A DNA stretch of 49,135 nt from Alphaproteobacteria bacterium. GTDB taxonomy: Bacteria > Pseudomonadota > Alphaproteobacteria > GCA-002720895. How positions within the stretch are numbered: the first letter of the stretch is position 1; every line of letters begins with the position of its first letter. The translations under genes and the position numbers were made by a program. The notes below the pieces were generated by a model, which was given only the letters and a program-made list of their open reading frames with translations, was not told where the DNA came from and did not search any database. Below, one piece after another: positions 33,298 through 44,600 of this stretch. The stretch is from positions 1-49,135 of the forward strand of contig JAKUPP010000004.1 of assembly GCA_022450705.1 (NCBI GenBank). The letters are read 5' to 3'.

Positions 33298-33548
33298 TTA
33301 TCTGCTTTTTCCATTTTTTTCTCATTAAACAAAACAAATTTTTTTGTTTTTGAAATAGGTCTAGATTCAATAATTTGAACAACATCCCCTATTTTACTTA
33401 CGTTTTCTTCATCATGAACTGCAAACTTTTTATTTTTTCTTAAAATTTTTTTATATTTTTTATGCATGTATGTTGATTCAACATCAACAATTATAGTTTT
33501 TTCACTTTTATTTCTTATGACTTTACCTTTAAGTATTCTTTTTGGCAT
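33294..33548 (-). CDS. rpsQ: 30S ribosomal protein S17
   Basis: 84 aa, OB-fold protein with [19 protein letters not shown] and [20 protein letters not shown]. Its start overlaps the end of rpmC by 20 nt. Confidence 0.96.
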   Translation of the reverse strand: MPKRILKGKVIRNKSEKTIIVDVESTYMHKKYKKILRKNKKFAVHDEENVSKIGDVVQIIESRPISKTKKFVLFNEKKMEKADK

Positions 33549-33744
33549 TCTTTTCCCCTAAAAAATCTTCATTTAATTTTGTTTTTATTTTAGCAATATC
33601 TTTTTTAACTTGATCAATTCTTCCAGTTTTTTCTAATTGACCATTTTTTTTTTGAAATCTAAGATTATAATTCTCTTTCTTTAAATCAATTAACAAATCA
33701 TTTAATTCATCTTTAGTTTTTTTTTTTATTTCAGTATATTTCAT
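33529..33744 (-). CDS. rpmC: 50S ribosomal protein L29
   Basis: 71 aa helical protein, KTKDELNDLLIDLKKENYNLRF type, immediately after rplP with no gap and overlapping rpsQ by 20 nt. Confidence 0.94.
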   Translation of the reverse strand: MKYTEIKKKTKDELNDLLIDLKKENYNLRFQKKNGQLEKTGRIDQVKKDIAKIKTKLNEDFLGEKNAKKNT

Positions 33745-34158
33745 TTAAGCATCCATTCTTTTAATAAAAAACGATTTTATTGGAAGCTTAGCTGCTCCCA
33801 ATAACAAAGCATTTTTTGCAATATCTTCACTGACACCGTCTACTTCAAAAAGAATTCTTCCTGGATGTATTCTACTAACCCAAAATTCAACACTTCCTTT
33901 ACCTTTACCCATTCTGACTTCAGCTGGTTTCTTACTAACTGGAACATCAGGAAATATTCTAATCCACACCCTTCCTTCTCTTTGCATTTCTCTTGTAATT
34001 GCTCTTCTTGCTGCTTCAATTTGTCTAGCATTAATTCTACCTGGATTACGTGCTTTTAAACCATAACTTCCAAAATTTAATTTGGAACCCGATTGCGCTT
34101 TACCATGGATTCTACCTTTATGTTGTTTTCTAAATTTTGGTTTTGATGGTTGTAACAT
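33745..34158 (-). CDS. rplP: 50S ribosomal protein L16
   Basis: 137 aa beginning [16 protein letters not shown], with [20 protein letters not shown] and [19 protein letters not shown]. It contacts the A-site tRNA region. Confidence 0.98.
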   Translation of the reverse strand: MLQPSKPKFRKQHKGRIHGKAQSGSKLNFGSYGLKARNPGRINARQIEAARRAITREMQREGRVWIRIFPDVPVSKKPAEVRMGKGKGSVEFWVSRIHPGRILFEVDGVSEDIAKNALLLGAAKLPIKSFFIKRMDA

Positions 34159-34170
34159 TTTTTTTTTTTA

Positions 34171-34833
34171 TTAATTATTTTTTTTATTATTATTAATATT
34201 TTCTTCTTTTGATAATTTTTCTCCTTTATATAACCAAACTTTTACTCCGCAAGTACCATATGTTGTTTTAGCAGTAGAGGTTGCATAATCAATATTTGCA
34301 CGCAATGTGTGTAATGGGACCCTACCTTCTTTAAACCATTCAACTCTAGCAATCTCTGCGCCGCCGATCCTTCCTCCAACACATACTCTTATGCCTTGAG
34401 CGCCTAACTTTAATGCTGATTGCACAGCTCTTTTCATAACTCTTTTTGTTGCTGCACGATTTTCTAATTGCATTGCTATGTTATCAGCAACAACCTTTGC
34501 ATCTAATTCTGGTTTTTTTGTTTCGACAATATTTAAATTTATTTCTGAACCAGTTAATTTTGATAATTCTTTTCTTAATTTTTCTATATCTGAGCCTTTT
34601 TTACCAATAATAATTCCGGGCCTTGATGCATGTATAGCGATAATGATTTTTTTTGAAGATCTTTCAATAACAACTCTTGATAATCCTGCTTTTTTTAGTT
34701 CTGATTCTATATATTTTCTAATTTTTAAATCAATTTCTAAAAAAGCACCATATTTATCTTCAGAGTACCAATTTGAATCCCAAGTTCTATTAATTCCTAA
34801 TCTTAATCCGGATGGATTTACTTTTTGTCCCAT
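34171..34833 (-). CDS. rpsC: 30S ribosomal protein S3
   Basis: 220 aa, [20 protein letters not shown] start, a KH domain with [17 protein letters not shown] (72-88) and the C-terminal [21 protein letters not shown]. It ends in a short Asn/Lys tail. The start overlaps the rplV stop by 1 nt. Confidence 0.98.
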   Translation of the reverse strand: MGQKVNPSGLRLGINRTWDSNWYSEDKYGAFLEIDLKIRKYIESELKKAGLSRVVIERSSKKIIIAIHASRPGIIIGKKGSDIEKLRKELSKLTGSEINLNIVETKKPELDAKVVADNIAMQLENRAATKRVMKRAVQSALKLGAQGIRVCVGGRIGGAEIARVEWFKEGRVPLHTLRANIDYATSTAKTTYGTCGVKVWLYKGEKLSKEENINNNKKNN

Positions 34834-35330
34834 TATTTATTTACCTCCTTGTTACTACTTTTTTTACCTTCTTTTTTAATTTTTTCTTTTTTATTTATTT
34901 CTTTTACATCACTTTTTTCTTTTAATTTAATAGTTAAATTACTAAAAGGTTTTAAGATTCTAACACCTCTTCCTTTTGCTCTTGGTTTAAATCTTTTCAT
35001 TACTAAACCTTTACCAACTGAAGCTTCATGTACATATAATTTATCTACATCTAATTGATGATTGTTTTCTGCATTTGCAATAGCAGACTGAAGAGCTTTT
35101 TTTATTTGGTAAGAAATACGTTTCTGAGAAAATGATAAATAATTTAGAGCTTTCTCTACATTTAAACCTCTTATTGGTGAAATAATTAAATTTAATTTTT
35201 TTGGACTTACTCTAATAGATTTTAAATATACTTTAGCAAAATCATTCTCGTTTTTTATGTTTTCTGCTACAACGTTTTTTTTTTTATCTTTTTTATTTAT
35301 ATCTTCATTTATTTTATTTTCCTCAGCCAT
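34833..35330 (-). CDS. rplV: 50S ribosomal protein L22 with charged extensions at both ends
   Basis: The L22 core ([20 protein letters not shown] through [19 protein letters not shown], about 35-133) is flanked by a Lys/Asp/Asn-rich N-terminal extension of about 33 residues and a Lys/Glu-rich tail of about 30. It totals 165 aa against about 110 in E. coli. The core beta-hairpin that lines the exit tunnel is intact. Confidence 0.95.
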   Translation of the reverse strand: MAEENKINEDINKKDKKKNVVAENIKNENDFAKVYLKSIRVSPKKLNLIISPIRGLNVEKALNYLSFSQKRISYQIKKALQSAIANAENNHQLDVDKLYVHEASVGKGLVMKRFKPRAKGRGVRILKPFSNLTIKLKEKSDVKEINKKEKIKKEGKKSSNKEVNK

Positions 35331-35750
35331 TTATTTCTTTTCCCCCTTACTTTCTTCTTTTGGTTTATTATCGGTTGGTTTTTCTTGCGCTGGTTTTTCT
35401 GGAGACGTTGCAGTTGATGGTGGAGATGATGCTCCAGGTGCGGTTGTTGTTCCAGGCGCAGTTGTTGTCGGTTTTGTTTCTACTTTACTTACAGCAGAAT
35501 GGGATTGAAAATTTCTAGTTGGTGAAAATTCTCCAAATTTATGTCCAACCATATTTTCATTTACGCTAACAGGTATAAATTTATTTCCATTATAAACACC
35601 AAAAGTTAAACCTACAAATTCAGGTAAAATTGTTGACCTTCTGGTCCAAATCTTTATTACTTGGTTTGTTTTACCAGATTTTCGAACATCATCGGCTTTT
35701 TTTAAAAGGTACTCTTCATAAAATGGTCCTTTCCATGTTGATCTAGTCAT
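35331..35750 (-). CDS. rpsS: 30S ribosomal protein S19 with Pro/Thr/Ala-rich tail
   Basis: The S19 core ([17 protein letters not shown] to [17 protein letters not shown]) occupies the first 87 or so residues. A tail of about 48 residues follows, rich in Thr, Pro, Ala and Ser with the repeat [12 protein letters not shown], then turning Lys/Glu/Pro-rich. Total 139 aa against about 92. The tail DNA is visibly richer in G and C than the flanking genes. S19 sits at the head of the 30S subunit, so the tail should be solvent exposed. Confidence 0.95.
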   Translation of the reverse strand: MTRSTWKGPFYEEYLLKKADDVRKSGKTNQVIKIWTRRSTILPEFVGLTFGVYNGNKFIPVSVNENMVGHKFGEFSPTRNFQSHSAVSKVETKPTTTAPGTTTAPGASSPPSTATSPEKPAQEKPTDNKPKEESKGEKK

Positions 35751-36572
35751 TTATTTAACTCTCCTTGATCTTACAATCGATCTATCTGTTTTTTTATTTT
35801 TTCTAGTTTTATAGCCTTTTGTTGGTTTTCCCCAAGGAGTAGACGGGTGTCTTCCTCCTGATGTTCTTCCTTCGCCGCCCCCGTGTGGGTGGTCAATTGG
35901 ATTCATTGCTACTCCTCTTACTTTAGGTCTAAAACCAAGCCATCTTTTTCTACCAGCGCTTCCTATTTTAATGTTTTTATTATCTAGATTTGATACTGTT
36001 CCAACTGTCGCGAAACAATTCTCATTTACATTCTTTATTTCACCTGAATTTAATTTTATTATTGCATTACCTCCATCTATTGCTAATAAACTAACTGACG
36101 ATCCTGCTGATCTTGCAATTTGTGCTCCTTTACCAGGTTTTAATTCTACATTATGTAAAACTGTACCAACTGGAATGTTTTTTAATGGCATTGAATTTCC
36201 AATTCTTATATCAACTTTATCTCCAGATTGAACTTTATCGCCAATTTTTAATTTATCTGGAGCAATAATGTATGATTTAGTTTTGTCTTCATATTCTATT
36301 AATGCAATGCGTGCTGTTCTTATTGGGTCATATTCAATGCGAATTACTGAAGCTGGAATATCAAATTTTGTTCTTTTAAAATCAATAACTCTAAATTTCT
36401 TTTTATGTCCTCCTCCTCGGTGGCGTGAAGTAATTCTACCTGAATTGTTTCTACCAGCTTTTGAGGTATATTTCTTAGTTAAAGATTTCTCAGATGACCC
36501 TTTCCATAAATGAGCTCTTTCAGACAAAACTGCGTGTCTTCTAGTCGATGTATATGGTTTAAAATTCTTCAT
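35751..36572 (-). CDS. rplB: 50S ribosomal protein L2
   Basis: 273 aa with [20 protein letters not shown], the peptidyl-transferase-centre segment [20 protein letters not shown] (containing the conserved histidine of L2) and the C-terminal [16 protein letters not shown]. Full length and unmodified. Confidence 0.98.
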   Translation of the reverse strand: MKNFKPYTSTRRHAVLSERAHLWKGSSEKSLTKKYTSKAGRNNSGRITSRHRGGGHKKKFRVIDFKRTKFDIPASVIRIEYDPIRTARIALIEYEDKTKSYIIAPDKLKIGDKVQSGDKVDIRIGNSMPLKNIPVGTVLHNVELKPGKGAQIARSAGSSVSLLAIDGGNAIIKLNSGEIKNVNENCFATVGTVSNLDNKNIKIGSAGRKRWLGFRPKVRGVAMNPIDHPHGGGEGRTSGGRHPSTPWGKPTKGYKTRKNKKTDRSIVRSRRVK

Positions 36573-36576
36573 TTTT

Positions 36577-36909
36577 TTAAATTCCAGTTGTTATATCAAT
36601 TTTTTGTCCTTTTTCTAGTGAAATAATTGCCTTTTTTTCATTTTTCCTTCTTCCTACTTTACCTTTAAATCTTTTAGTTTTTCCCTTTGATACAATTATA
36701 TTTATTTTTTTTACATTAACTCTAAATAGCTTTTCAACTGCTTCTTTTACATTCTTTTTAGTAACATCCATAGGTATAGAAAAAATTACCTGTGAATTAT
36801 TTGATAATAAAGTAGCTTTTTCTGTAATGATTGGCTTTTGTATTGAGTCGTACAATTTTGTAGAAACTTTATTTTCTTTTTTTATTTTTTCTTTTTTTTT
36901 GAAAATCAT
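36577..36909 (-). CDS. rplW: 50S ribosomal protein L23
   Basis: 110 aa. A Lys/Glu-rich N-terminal extension of about 20 residues precedes [18 protein letters not shown]23 is the docking site for trigger factor and SRP at the tunnel exit. The start overlaps the rplD stop by 4 nt. Confidence 0.95.
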   Translation of the reverse strand: MIFKKKEKIKKENKVSTKLYDSIQKPIITEKATLLSNNSQVIFSIPMDVTKKNVKEAVEKLFRVNVKKINIIVSKGKTKRFKGKVGRRKNEKKAIISLEKGQKIDITTGI

Positions 36910-37532
36910 ATTAATTTTTTTTCAACCTCTACAAGTGCGTCTTTAGAAATTATTAAATTATTAAATTTTAAAATATCATAAACATTCATGCCTACTACAG
37001 GTAAAAGATTTATATTGTTAATATTTAAAATTGATTGTTTAAAACTTTTATCATTTTTATTAGAACTACTATCGATTATTAAAGCTGATTTAATTTTCAA
37101 TTTTTCTAATTTTTTCACAATTTCCTTAGTTGAAGTTTTGGTTATAGATATTTTGTCAATAATAATAATCTTTTTTTCTTTTTCTTTTACAGATAATGCT
37201 GTCTTTAAACCAAGTTTTCTTATTTTTTTTGGAAGTTTCTTTTTATGATCTCTTAAAACAGGGCCATGAGTCACTCCTCCTCCTCTTAAAATATTTGTTT
37301 TTAGATTTCCTCTACGAGCGCGTCCTGTTCCTTTTTGCTTAAAAGCTTTAGCTGTTGTTCCTACAATTTCAGAACGTTGTTTTGCCTTATGTGAACCTTG
37401 TCTTCTATTTGCTAACTGCCAATTTACAACTTCTTTTAAAATATCTCTTCTTATAGGTAGGGAAAATATACTTTTTTTTAATTCCACTGAGCCTACTTTT
37501 TTTGAATCTAAATTTATTATATCATGCTTCAT
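36906..37532 (-). CDS. rplD: 50S ribosomal protein L4
   Basis: 208 aa, with NWQLANRRQGSHKAKQRSEI and the loop KQKGTGRARRGNLKTNILRGGG that reaches the exit tunnel. In E. coli L4 also represses the S10 operon; here rpsJ has no leader, since it overlaps fusA, so that control seems absent. Confidence 0.97.
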   Translation of the reverse strand: MKHDIINLDSKKVGSVELKKSIFSLPIRRDILKEVVNWQLANRRQGSHKAKQRSEIVGTTAKAFKQKGTGRARRGNLKTNILRGGGVTHGPVLRDHKKKLPKKIRKLGLKTALSVKEKEKKIIIIDKISITKTSTKEIVKKLEKLKIKSALIIDSSSNKNDKSFKQSILNINNINLLPVVGMNVYDILKFNNLIISKDALVEVEKKLI

Positions 37533-37534
37533 AA

Positions 37535-38296
37535 TTATTTTTTATCCTCTTTCGGTTTTTGATCATTTGATTTTTCATTAGAAGGTTCTTTTGCTTCAGC
37601 TTTTTTTTCTTTTTTAGACGAGTCCTCTGTTATTTCTTCTTTTTTAATTTTTACTAACAATGATTTTGGTTTAATAGCATCCCTAATAACCAATAAAGTT
37701 CCTTTTGAACCAGGAACCGATCCTTTAATCAAAATTAAACCGTCTTCATTATTTATTTCTACAACTTCTAAATTATGCATGGTTACTTTATTATGCCCCA
37801 TATGACCTGCCATTTTTTTCCCTTTAAAAGTTCTTCCTGGATCTTGACACTGTCCAGTAGAACCGTGACTTCTATGTGAAACTGAAACACCATGAGTTGC
37901 TCTTAAACCTCCAAAATTATGTCTTTTCATAGAACCAGCAAACCCTTTACCGTTTGATTTCCCAATTACATCAACATATTGTCCTACTTTGAAAAAATTT
38001 ACATCTAACGTATCACCTAAATTTATATTTTGGTCATTAGCTACTTTAAATTCTAAAATCTTTTTTTTTGGCTCAATTTTTAATTTGGAGAAATAATTTC
38101 TTATAGGTTTTGTTATTTTTTTTACTTTAATATTGCCCGAGGCAATCTGAACTTGTTTTAAGTTTTTTTGAGATACTTCTCTTACTCTGGTTACATAATT
38201 TTTTTCGACTCCTATTAAAGTAACAGGTACATTTGAACCATCTTCCCTAAAAAATCTTGTCATACCTAATTTCTTTGCAATTATTCCTGCTCTCAT
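37535..38296 (-). CDS. rplC: 50S ribosomal protein L3 with charged tail
   Basis: Core L3 (MRAGIIAKKLGMTRFF; GKGFAGSMKRHNFGGLRATHGVS; QDPGRTFKGKKMAGHMG) is followed by a C-terminal Lys/Glu/Ser tail of about 40 residues, giving 253 aa against about 210. The GQ motif of the central loop, whose Gln is methylated in E. coli, reads TGQCQDPG here. Confidence 0.97.
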   Translation of the reverse strand: MRAGIIAKKLGMTRFFREDGSNVPVTLIGVEKNYVTRVREVSQKNLKQVQIASGNIKVKKITKPIRNYFSKLKIEPKKKILEFKVANDQNINLGDTLDVNFFKVGQYVDVIGKSNGKGFAGSMKRHNFGGLRATHGVSVSHRSHGSTGQCQDPGRTFKGKKMAGHMGHNKVTMHNLEVVEINNEDGLILIKGSVPGSKGTLLVIRDAIKPKSLLVKIKKEEITEDSSKKEKKAEAKEPSNEKSNDQKPKEDKK

Positions 38297-38310
38297 AATT
38301 TATCTCAATT

Positions 38311-38619
38311 TTAAGTTTTTATTTCTACATCAACGCCTGATGCTATATCTAAATTCATTAATGCATCGACCGTCTGAGGTGTAGGGTTAACAATATCGAT
38401 TAATCTTTTATGTGTTCTCATTTCAAATTGTTCTCTTGATTTTTTATCTACGTGTGGAGATCTTAAAACAGTAAATTTATTCTTTTTTGTTGGCAATGGT
38501 ATTGGGCCAAGAATTTTTGCTCCTGTTTTTTGTGCTGTATTCACAATCTCAACTGTCGATTGATCTAACAATTTATGATCATATGCTTTTAATCTTATGC
38601 GGATATTTTGTTTAGGCAT
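38311..38619 (-). CDS. rpsJ: 30S ribosomal protein S10
   Basis: 102 aa beginning [21 protein letters not shown] use the ATG at 38619, supported by GGAGA seven bases upstream; the ORF track adds seven residues. The start overlaps the end of fusA by 8 nt. It is the first gene of the S10 block, and no tuf gene precedes it. Confidence 0.97.
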   Translation of the reverse strand: MPKQNIRIRLKAYDHKLLDQSTVEIVNTAQKTGAKILGPIPLPTKKNKFTVLRSPHVDKKSREQFEMRTHKRLIDIVNPTPQTVDALMNLDIASGVDVEIKT

Positions 38620-40717
38620 TTTTATCTCCTTCACTTCCACTTGTTTTACCGGATTTAATTTCTTCTGCTACATTCTGAGGAACTTGTGCGTAATGGTCAA
38701 ACTGCATAGTAAATTGCGCTCTTCCTTGACTCATAGAACGTAAATTATTTACATATCCAAACATATTTGCTAATGGGACCTTTGCTTTAAAAACTCTAGC
38801 GTTACCCCTATTTTCCATTGCTCCCACTTGTCCTCTTCTCGAATTTAAATCACCAATTATATCTCCCATATATTCTTCTGGTGTAACAACTTCTACATCC
38901 ATTACTGGCTCTAGCAAAACTGGGCTTGATTTTGCCATTCCTTCTCGAAATGCGCCTTTAGCTGCTAATTCAAATGTCATTACATTTGAATCAACATCGT
39001 GAAAGTCTCCATCTATAAGAGTAGCTTTGTAATCAATGACTGGATAACCTGCAAGGATTCCAGTTTCATTTGCTAATGTTAAACCTTTTTCAACACCTGG
39101 TATATATTCTTTTGGAATAGCGCCACCTTTAATAGTATCTTCAAAAACAAAACCGCTACCTGATTCACCTTTTTCAAAAACAATTTTTACTCTGGCGTAT
39201 TGACCTGCACCGCCAGATTGTTTTTTTAATGTATGGTCTACTTCTCCCGTTTGATTTATAGTTTCTCTATAAGCTACTTGTGGTGCTCCTACATTTGCTT
39301 CAACCTTAAATTCTCTTTTCATTCTATCAACAATAATATCTAAATGTAGTTCTCCCATTCCTTTAATAATAGTTTGTCCGCTTTCTTCATCCTGAGAGAC
39401 TCTAAAAGAAGGATCTTCTGCTGCCAACTTTACTAATGCTTCTCCCATTTTATCTTGATCTCCTTTTGTTTTTGGTTCAACTGCAACTTCAATAACAGGA
39501 TCTGGAAAATCCATTTTTTCTAAAACAATTGGATTATTTGGATCACAAATAGTTTCTCCGGTTGTTGCGCCTTTTAAACCTGTTATAGCAACTATATCGC
39601 CAGCATAAGCTTCACTTATATCCTCTCTATTGTTACTATGCATTAATAACATTCTTCCTAATCTTTGTGTCTTTCCTTTAACTGATAATAAAATATTATC
39701 TCCTTGATTAACTTTTCCTGAATATATACGACAAAATGTCAATGTTCCTACAAATTCATCGGTAGCAATTTTAAATGCAATAGCAGAAAATGGTTCTTCG
39801 TCGTTAGATTGTCTGGAAATTTCTTCTTCTTCATCTTTTGGATTAACACCCTTAGCTGGCAATACCTCGTTAGGTGCTGGCAAATAATCTACAACTGCGT
39901 CAAGCAAAGGTTGGACGCCTTTGTTTTTAAAAGCACTGCCGCACAATACTGGAACGAAACTAAAAGCAACAGTTCCTTTTCTTATACACTTTTTTATTTC
40001 GTCTTCTGTAGGAATTTCTCCATTAAGATATTTTTCCATAATTTCATTATCTTGCTCGACAACTAATTCTATTAATTCATTGCGTGCTTTTTCAGATTTT
40101 TCTTTAAATTCTTCAGGTATGTCTACTATTTCAAACTCTGCTCCAAGTTTTTCTTCTTTCCAGGTAATAGCTTTATTTTTAACTAAATCTATAACTCCTT
40201 TGAAATTTTCTTCTGACCCTATTGGTAATTGTGTTACTGCTGGTTTTACATTTAGTCTATCTTTAAACATTTCAACACACTTATCAAAATCCGCGCCCAT
40301 ACGGTCCATTTTGTTTATAAAACAAATTCTAGGCACTTTATATCTATCAGCTTGGCGCCAGACTGTTTCGGATTGTGGTTCTACTCCTGCAACGCCATCG
40401 AAACAACAAACTGCTCCATCTAAAACTTTCAACGATCTTTCAACTTCAATAGTAAAATCTACATGTCCAGGTGTATCGATGATGTTAATTCTATAATCGT
40501 TCCAATAACATGTTGTTGCTGCTGAAGTAATAGTTATGCCTCTTTCTTGTTCTTGTTCCATCCAGTCCATAGTTGCATTTCCGTCATGAACTTCTCCAAT
40601 TTTATGCGACTTTCCTGTGTAATATAAAATTCTTTCTGTAGTTGTTGTTTTTCCTGCATCAATATGAGCACATATTCCAATATTTCTGTATTTATTTATT
40701 TCTGTTGTTCTAGCCAT
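38612..40717 (-). CDS. fusA: translation elongation factor G
   Basis: The GTPase that drives ribosomal translocation. I place the start at 40717 ([14 protein letters not shown]), the normal EF-G N terminus, giving 701 aa; the ORF track start adds 16 unrelated residues. G motifs are [32 protein letters not shown] and NKMDRMG. Domains II-V follow with full length. Its end overlaps rpsJ by 8 nt. The gene normally found next, tuf (EF-Tu), is missing here. Confidence 0.98.
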   Translation of the reverse strand: MARTTEINKYRNIGICAHIDAGKTTTTERILYYTGKSHKIGEVHDGNATMDWMEQEQERGITITSAATTCYWNDYRINIIDTPGHVDFTIEVERSLKVLDGAVCCFDGVAGVEPQSETVWRQADRYKVPRICFINKMDRMGADFDKCVEMFKDRLNVKPAVTQLPIGSEENFKGVIDLVKNKAITWKEEKLGAEFEIVDIPEEFKEKSEKARNELIELVVEQDNEIMEKYLNGEIPTEDEIKKCIRKGTVAFSFVPVLCGSAFKNKGVQPLLDAVVDYLPAPNEVLPAKGVNPKDEEEEISRQSNDEEPFSAIAFKIATDEFVGTLTFCRIYSGKVNQGDNILLSVKGKTQRLGRMLLMHSNNREDISEAYAGDIVAITGLKGATTGETICDPNNPIVLEKMDFPDPVIEVAVEPKTKGDQDKMGEALVKLAAEDPSFRVSQDEESGQTIIKGMGELHLDIIVDRMKREFKVEANVGAPQVAYRETINQTGEVDHTLKKQSGGAGQYARVKIVFEKGESGSGFVFEDTIKGGAIPKEYIPGVEKGLTLANETGILAGYPVIDYKATLIDGDFHDVDSNVMTFELAAKGAFREGMAKSSPVLLEPVMDVEVVTPEEYMGDIIGDLNSRRGQVGAMENRGNARVFKAKVPLANMFGYVNNLRSMSQGRAQFTMQFDHYAQVPQNVAEEIKSGKTSGSEGDKNA

Positions 40718-40730
40718 ATAAATTAAATTT

Positions 40731-41201
40731 TTACCATCTAAAATGAGCAAAAGCTTTATTAGCATCTGCCATTTTATGGGTGTCCTCTCTTTTTTTTACA
40801 GCTCCCCCTTTGTTTTGATGAGCATCTAAAAATTCTTGATATAATTTCATTTCCATATTCTTTCCACCTCTTCTTCTAGCAGCGTCTATAATCCATCTAA
40901 TTGCTAAAGCTTGCGATCTATCAACCTTAACTTCCATTGGAACTTGGTAAGTTGCTCCTCCAACTCTTCTAGATCTAACCTCGACTCTTGGTTTTACATT
41001 GTTTAAAACATCATGAAAAAACTTAATCGCATCGATTTTTTTTTCTTTTGAAATTTTGTCTAAAATAGTATAAATAATTTTTTCTGCTCTAGTTTTTTTT
41101 CCATCAAGCATTATAACATTTACAAATTTAGAAATAATTCTGTCTTTATATCGGGCGTCAAGTTCAATATCTCTTTTATTTATTTTCTTTCTTCTTGACA
41201 T
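40731..41201 (-). CDS. rpsG: 30S ribosomal protein S7
   Basis: 156 aa, [19 protein letters not shown] start, with [22 protein letters not shown] and a C-terminal [11 protein letters not shown]7 nucleates 30S head assembly. Confidence 0.98.
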   Translation of the reverse strand: MSRRKKINKRDIELDARYKDRIISKFVNVIMLDGKKTRAEKIIYTILDKISKEKKIDAIKFFHDVLNNVKPRVEVRSRRVGGATYQVPMEVKVDRSQALAIRWIIDAARRRGGKNMEMKLYQEFLDAHQNKGGAVKKREDTHKMADANKAFAHFRW

Positions 41202-41219
41202 AATATTGTTTTGATTAAA

Positions 41220-41591
41220 TTATTTAGGTTTCTTAGTGCCGTAAAGCGATCTTCTTTGTTTTCTATCACCAACTCCTTCTGTATCTGCATTTCCTCTTAA
41301 AATATGATATCTAACACCTGGTAAGTCCTTAACTCTACCACCTCTTATCATTACAACTGAATGTTCCTGTAAATTATGACCCTCGCCTGGGATATAACTA
41401 GTAACCTCAAAACCGTTAGTTAACTTTACTCTTGCTACTTTCCTTAATGCCGAATTAGGTTTTTTTGGCGTTGTTGTGTATACCCTTGTACACACGCCTT
41501 TTTTTTGAGGAGAACTCTTTAAAGCAGGCACTTTATTCCTAGAAATTACCTTTTTTCTCCCTTTTCTAACTAATTGGCTTATAGTTGGCAT
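41220..41591 (-). CDS. rpsL: 30S ribosomal protein S12
   Basis: 123 aa with [31 protein letters not shown] and [25 protein letters not shown]. The lysines where streptomycin-resistance changes arise are unchanged. It is the first gene of the long str/S10/spc transcript. Confidence 0.98.
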   Translation of the reverse strand: MPTISQLVRKGRKKVISRNKVPALKSSPQKKGVCTRVYTTTPKKPNSALRKVARVKLTNGFEVTSYIPGEGHNLQEHSVVMIRGGRVKDLPGVRYHILRGNADTEGVGDRKQRRSLYGTKKPK

Positions 41592-41631
41592 TTAATATAA
41601 ATTCCATAAATAATTAATAAATACTGTGGAG

Positions 41632-41659
41632 ATAATATGTATTTAACATATGTAATCAA
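41632..41659 (-). promoter_or_regulatory. probable promoter of the rpsL-rpsG-fusA-S10-spc transcript
   Basis: On the minus strand TTGATT (41654-41659) and TATTAT (41632-41637) are separated by 16 bp, just after the rpoC terminator and about 40 nt before rpsL. The same hexamer pair and spacing precede gcrA. Confidence 0.55.
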
Positions 41660-41661
41660 CT

Positions 41662-41696
41662 AAAAAAGACAAGAAAATTAATTAATTTTATCTTGT
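41662..41696 (-). terminator. probable intrinsic terminator at the end of rpoC
   Basis: On the minus strand ACAAGA and TCTTGT flank an AT-rich centre that itself contains ATTAATTAAT, and a CTTTTTT run follows. The left arm spans the last sense codons of rpoC. Stem GC content is low, so termination may be partial, allowing some read-through into rpsL. Confidence 0.55.
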
Positions 41697-44600
41697 GCTT
41701 TTTTGCGTAGTTTTTGGTTTTTTTGCAGCTTTTTTCTCGATTAGAGCTAGAATTTCTTTATCTTTTTCTATTGCACTTTTTTTGTATCGCCTTACTTTGC
41801 TACCAGTACCAGCCGGTATCAATCTTCCAACAATTACATTTTCTTTTAAGCCCCTTAATCTATCAGTTTTATTATTAACAGCAGCATCTGTTAAAACCCT
41901 AGTAGTTTCTTGGAAAGAAGCAGCGGAAATAAAGGATTTTGTTTGCAATGCAGCTTTAGTAATACCTTGTAATAAAACTTTTCCTGTCGCTTGTTTTTTT
42001 TTATCTTTTTCTAATTTTTTGTTAGTTTCATTAAATACATCCTTAAAAACTGTTTCTCCAGGAATAAAAGTTGAATCACCGCTTTCTAAAATAGTTACTT
42101 TTTTTAACATTTGCCTTAAAATTACCTCAATATGTTTGTCATTTAATTGGACACCTTGCAATCTATAAACATCTTGTATTTCATTTATCATAAAATTTGC
42201 AAATTCAACATTTCCTAAAACTTCTAAAATATCATGAGGTGTTGGTTGGCCATCTACAATTAGATCGCCCTTATTTATTAAATCTCCTTCATTTACATTT
42301 ACGTGTTTACCCTTTGGAACAAAATATATTTTTTCTGGTTCTTTTTTATCAGTTGGTTCAACAATAATTGCTCTTTTTGCTTTATAATCCTTACCCCATT
42401 TTACAACACCGTCAGTAGCGCATAAAATACCATGATCTTTTGGTTTACGTGCCTCAAATAAATCAGCAACTCTTGGCAAGCCACCTGTGATATCTTTTGA
42501 TTTAGATGTTTCTCTAGGAATCCTAGCTATAACGGTTCCTGCTGTTATTTTTGTTCCTTTAGCTACGCTTAAAACTGCTTCTATAGGAAGAAAATATTTA
42601 GCTTCTTTATTTTTTGCAGTTTTAATTATTTTTCCTTTTTCATCTACTAATTTAATTTGAGGTTTTAAATCTTTACTTTTTGGATTTAATTTCCAATCAA
42701 TAATTGCTCTATGCGAAATACCAGTTGATGCATCAACAGTTTCTCTTGATGTAAATCCATCAAGAACATCCTCGTATTCCACTATCCCATTTTTTTCTGA
42801 AATAATTGGTATAGTATATGGATCCCATGAAGCTATTACATCTTCTGGTTTAACTTTTTTTCCATCATCTACAAATAATTTTGCTCCATATGGAATATGG
42901 TTATATGATTTTTCTTTATTTGTACTAGAATCTAAAAAAAGCACCTTACAATTTCTGCTCATTACTATTAATTGGCCTTCACTATTTTTAACAGTAGAAT
43001 TATTTTGTATTTTAATCTTTGCATTATGGTTTGAAACTATACTTGATTGAACAGTAGCTTGTGTTGCTGCCCCACCTATGTGAAAAGTTCTCATTGTTAA
43101 TTGTGTCCCAGGCTCGCCTATTGATTGGGCAGCTTGTATGCCTACGGCTTCGCCCATATTAACTATAATACCTCTAGCTAAATCTCTTCCATAACATTTT
43201 TGACATACTCCATCTATTGTTTCGCAAAATAAAGGTGATCTTACTTTCACAGTTTCAATATTAGCATCATAAATTTGTTTAATAGATTTCTCATCAAGAA
43301 CATCCCCTTTAGATAAAATCTTTTTCTTACTAGTTTTTTCAACAGAATATAAATCTTCTGCTATAGTTCTTCCAAGTATTCGTTCTCCAAGCGATGCAAT
43401 TACAGCGCCGTTTCTAATTACAGCTGAAACTTCGATGTGGAGTTTAGTATTACAATCTTCTTCTACTATCACAACGTCTTGTGAAGAATCAACAAGACGT
43501 CTCGTTAAATAACCTGAGTTTGCAGTTTTTAATGCTGTATCTGCAAGACCTTTTCTTGCGCCATGTGTTGAATTAAAATATTCAAGAACTGTAAGACCTT
43601 CTTTAAAATTTGAAGTTATTGGAGTTTCAATAATTTCGCCTGTAGGTTTGGCCATTAAACCTCTCATTCCTGCTAATTGTTTTAACTGGGCGGCAGAACC
43701 TCTTGCTCCTGAGTCAGACATCATAAATACAGAATTGATTTTATTTGTGTTTCTTGTTTTCTCGATTTCATCAGTCATTGCTGAGGCAACGGAATCTGTG
43801 CATTGAGACCAAGTATCAATTGTTTTATTGTATTTCTCTTTTTTGGTAATAATTCCATTTAAATATTGTTGATCATAGTTTTTGATATCTTTTTTAGCTT
43901 CATTTACTAACTGATCTTTTTCCTTTGGAATTATAAGATCATCTTTACCAAAAGAAATGCCAGCTCTACACGCATGTTCAAAACCTAAAACCATTATTTT
44001 ATCACAAAATTTAACGGTTTCTGTTTGTCCACAATGTCTATAAATTGCATCTATGACATTACTTACTTCTTTTTTTGTTAAAATCTTATTTATCAAACTT
44101 AATTCTATTTTTGGATGCTTAGGTAAAATTTCATAAATCATCATCCTTCCAGCAGTAGTTTCAATTATGGCACTTTCTTCTTTATTGTCTTCATTCATGA
44201 AATTGCATCTACATTTAATTTTAGAATGTAATGTTATTTTTTTTGCTAATAAAGCATGTTCTATTTCTGCAATATCAATAAATGCCATTCCAGCGCCTTT
44301 ATCTTCTTCAAACATTAAACTTAAATAATAAATTCCTAAAACCATATCCTGGGTAGGAACAATTATTGGTTTTCCACTAGATGGACTTAAAATATTGTTA
44401 GTAGACATAATTAAAACTCTTGCTTCTAGTTGCGCTTCTAATGATAGCGGAACATGGACTGCCATTTGATCGCCATCAAAATCTGCATTAAATGCTGTGC
44501 AAACTAATGGGTGCAACTGAATTGCTTTGCCTTCAATTAGCATAGGTTCAAAAGCTTGGACTCCTAATCTATGTAAAGTTGGAGCGCGATTTAATAATAC

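Noticed and set aside
39921-40496. A 191-aa plus-strand ORF inside fusA, and similar plus-strand ORFs over the ribosomal genes, metE, pccA, pccB and rpoC.
   Set aside because: They are reverse-frame shadows of strongly conserved genes, have no ribosome-binding sites and resemble no protein family.
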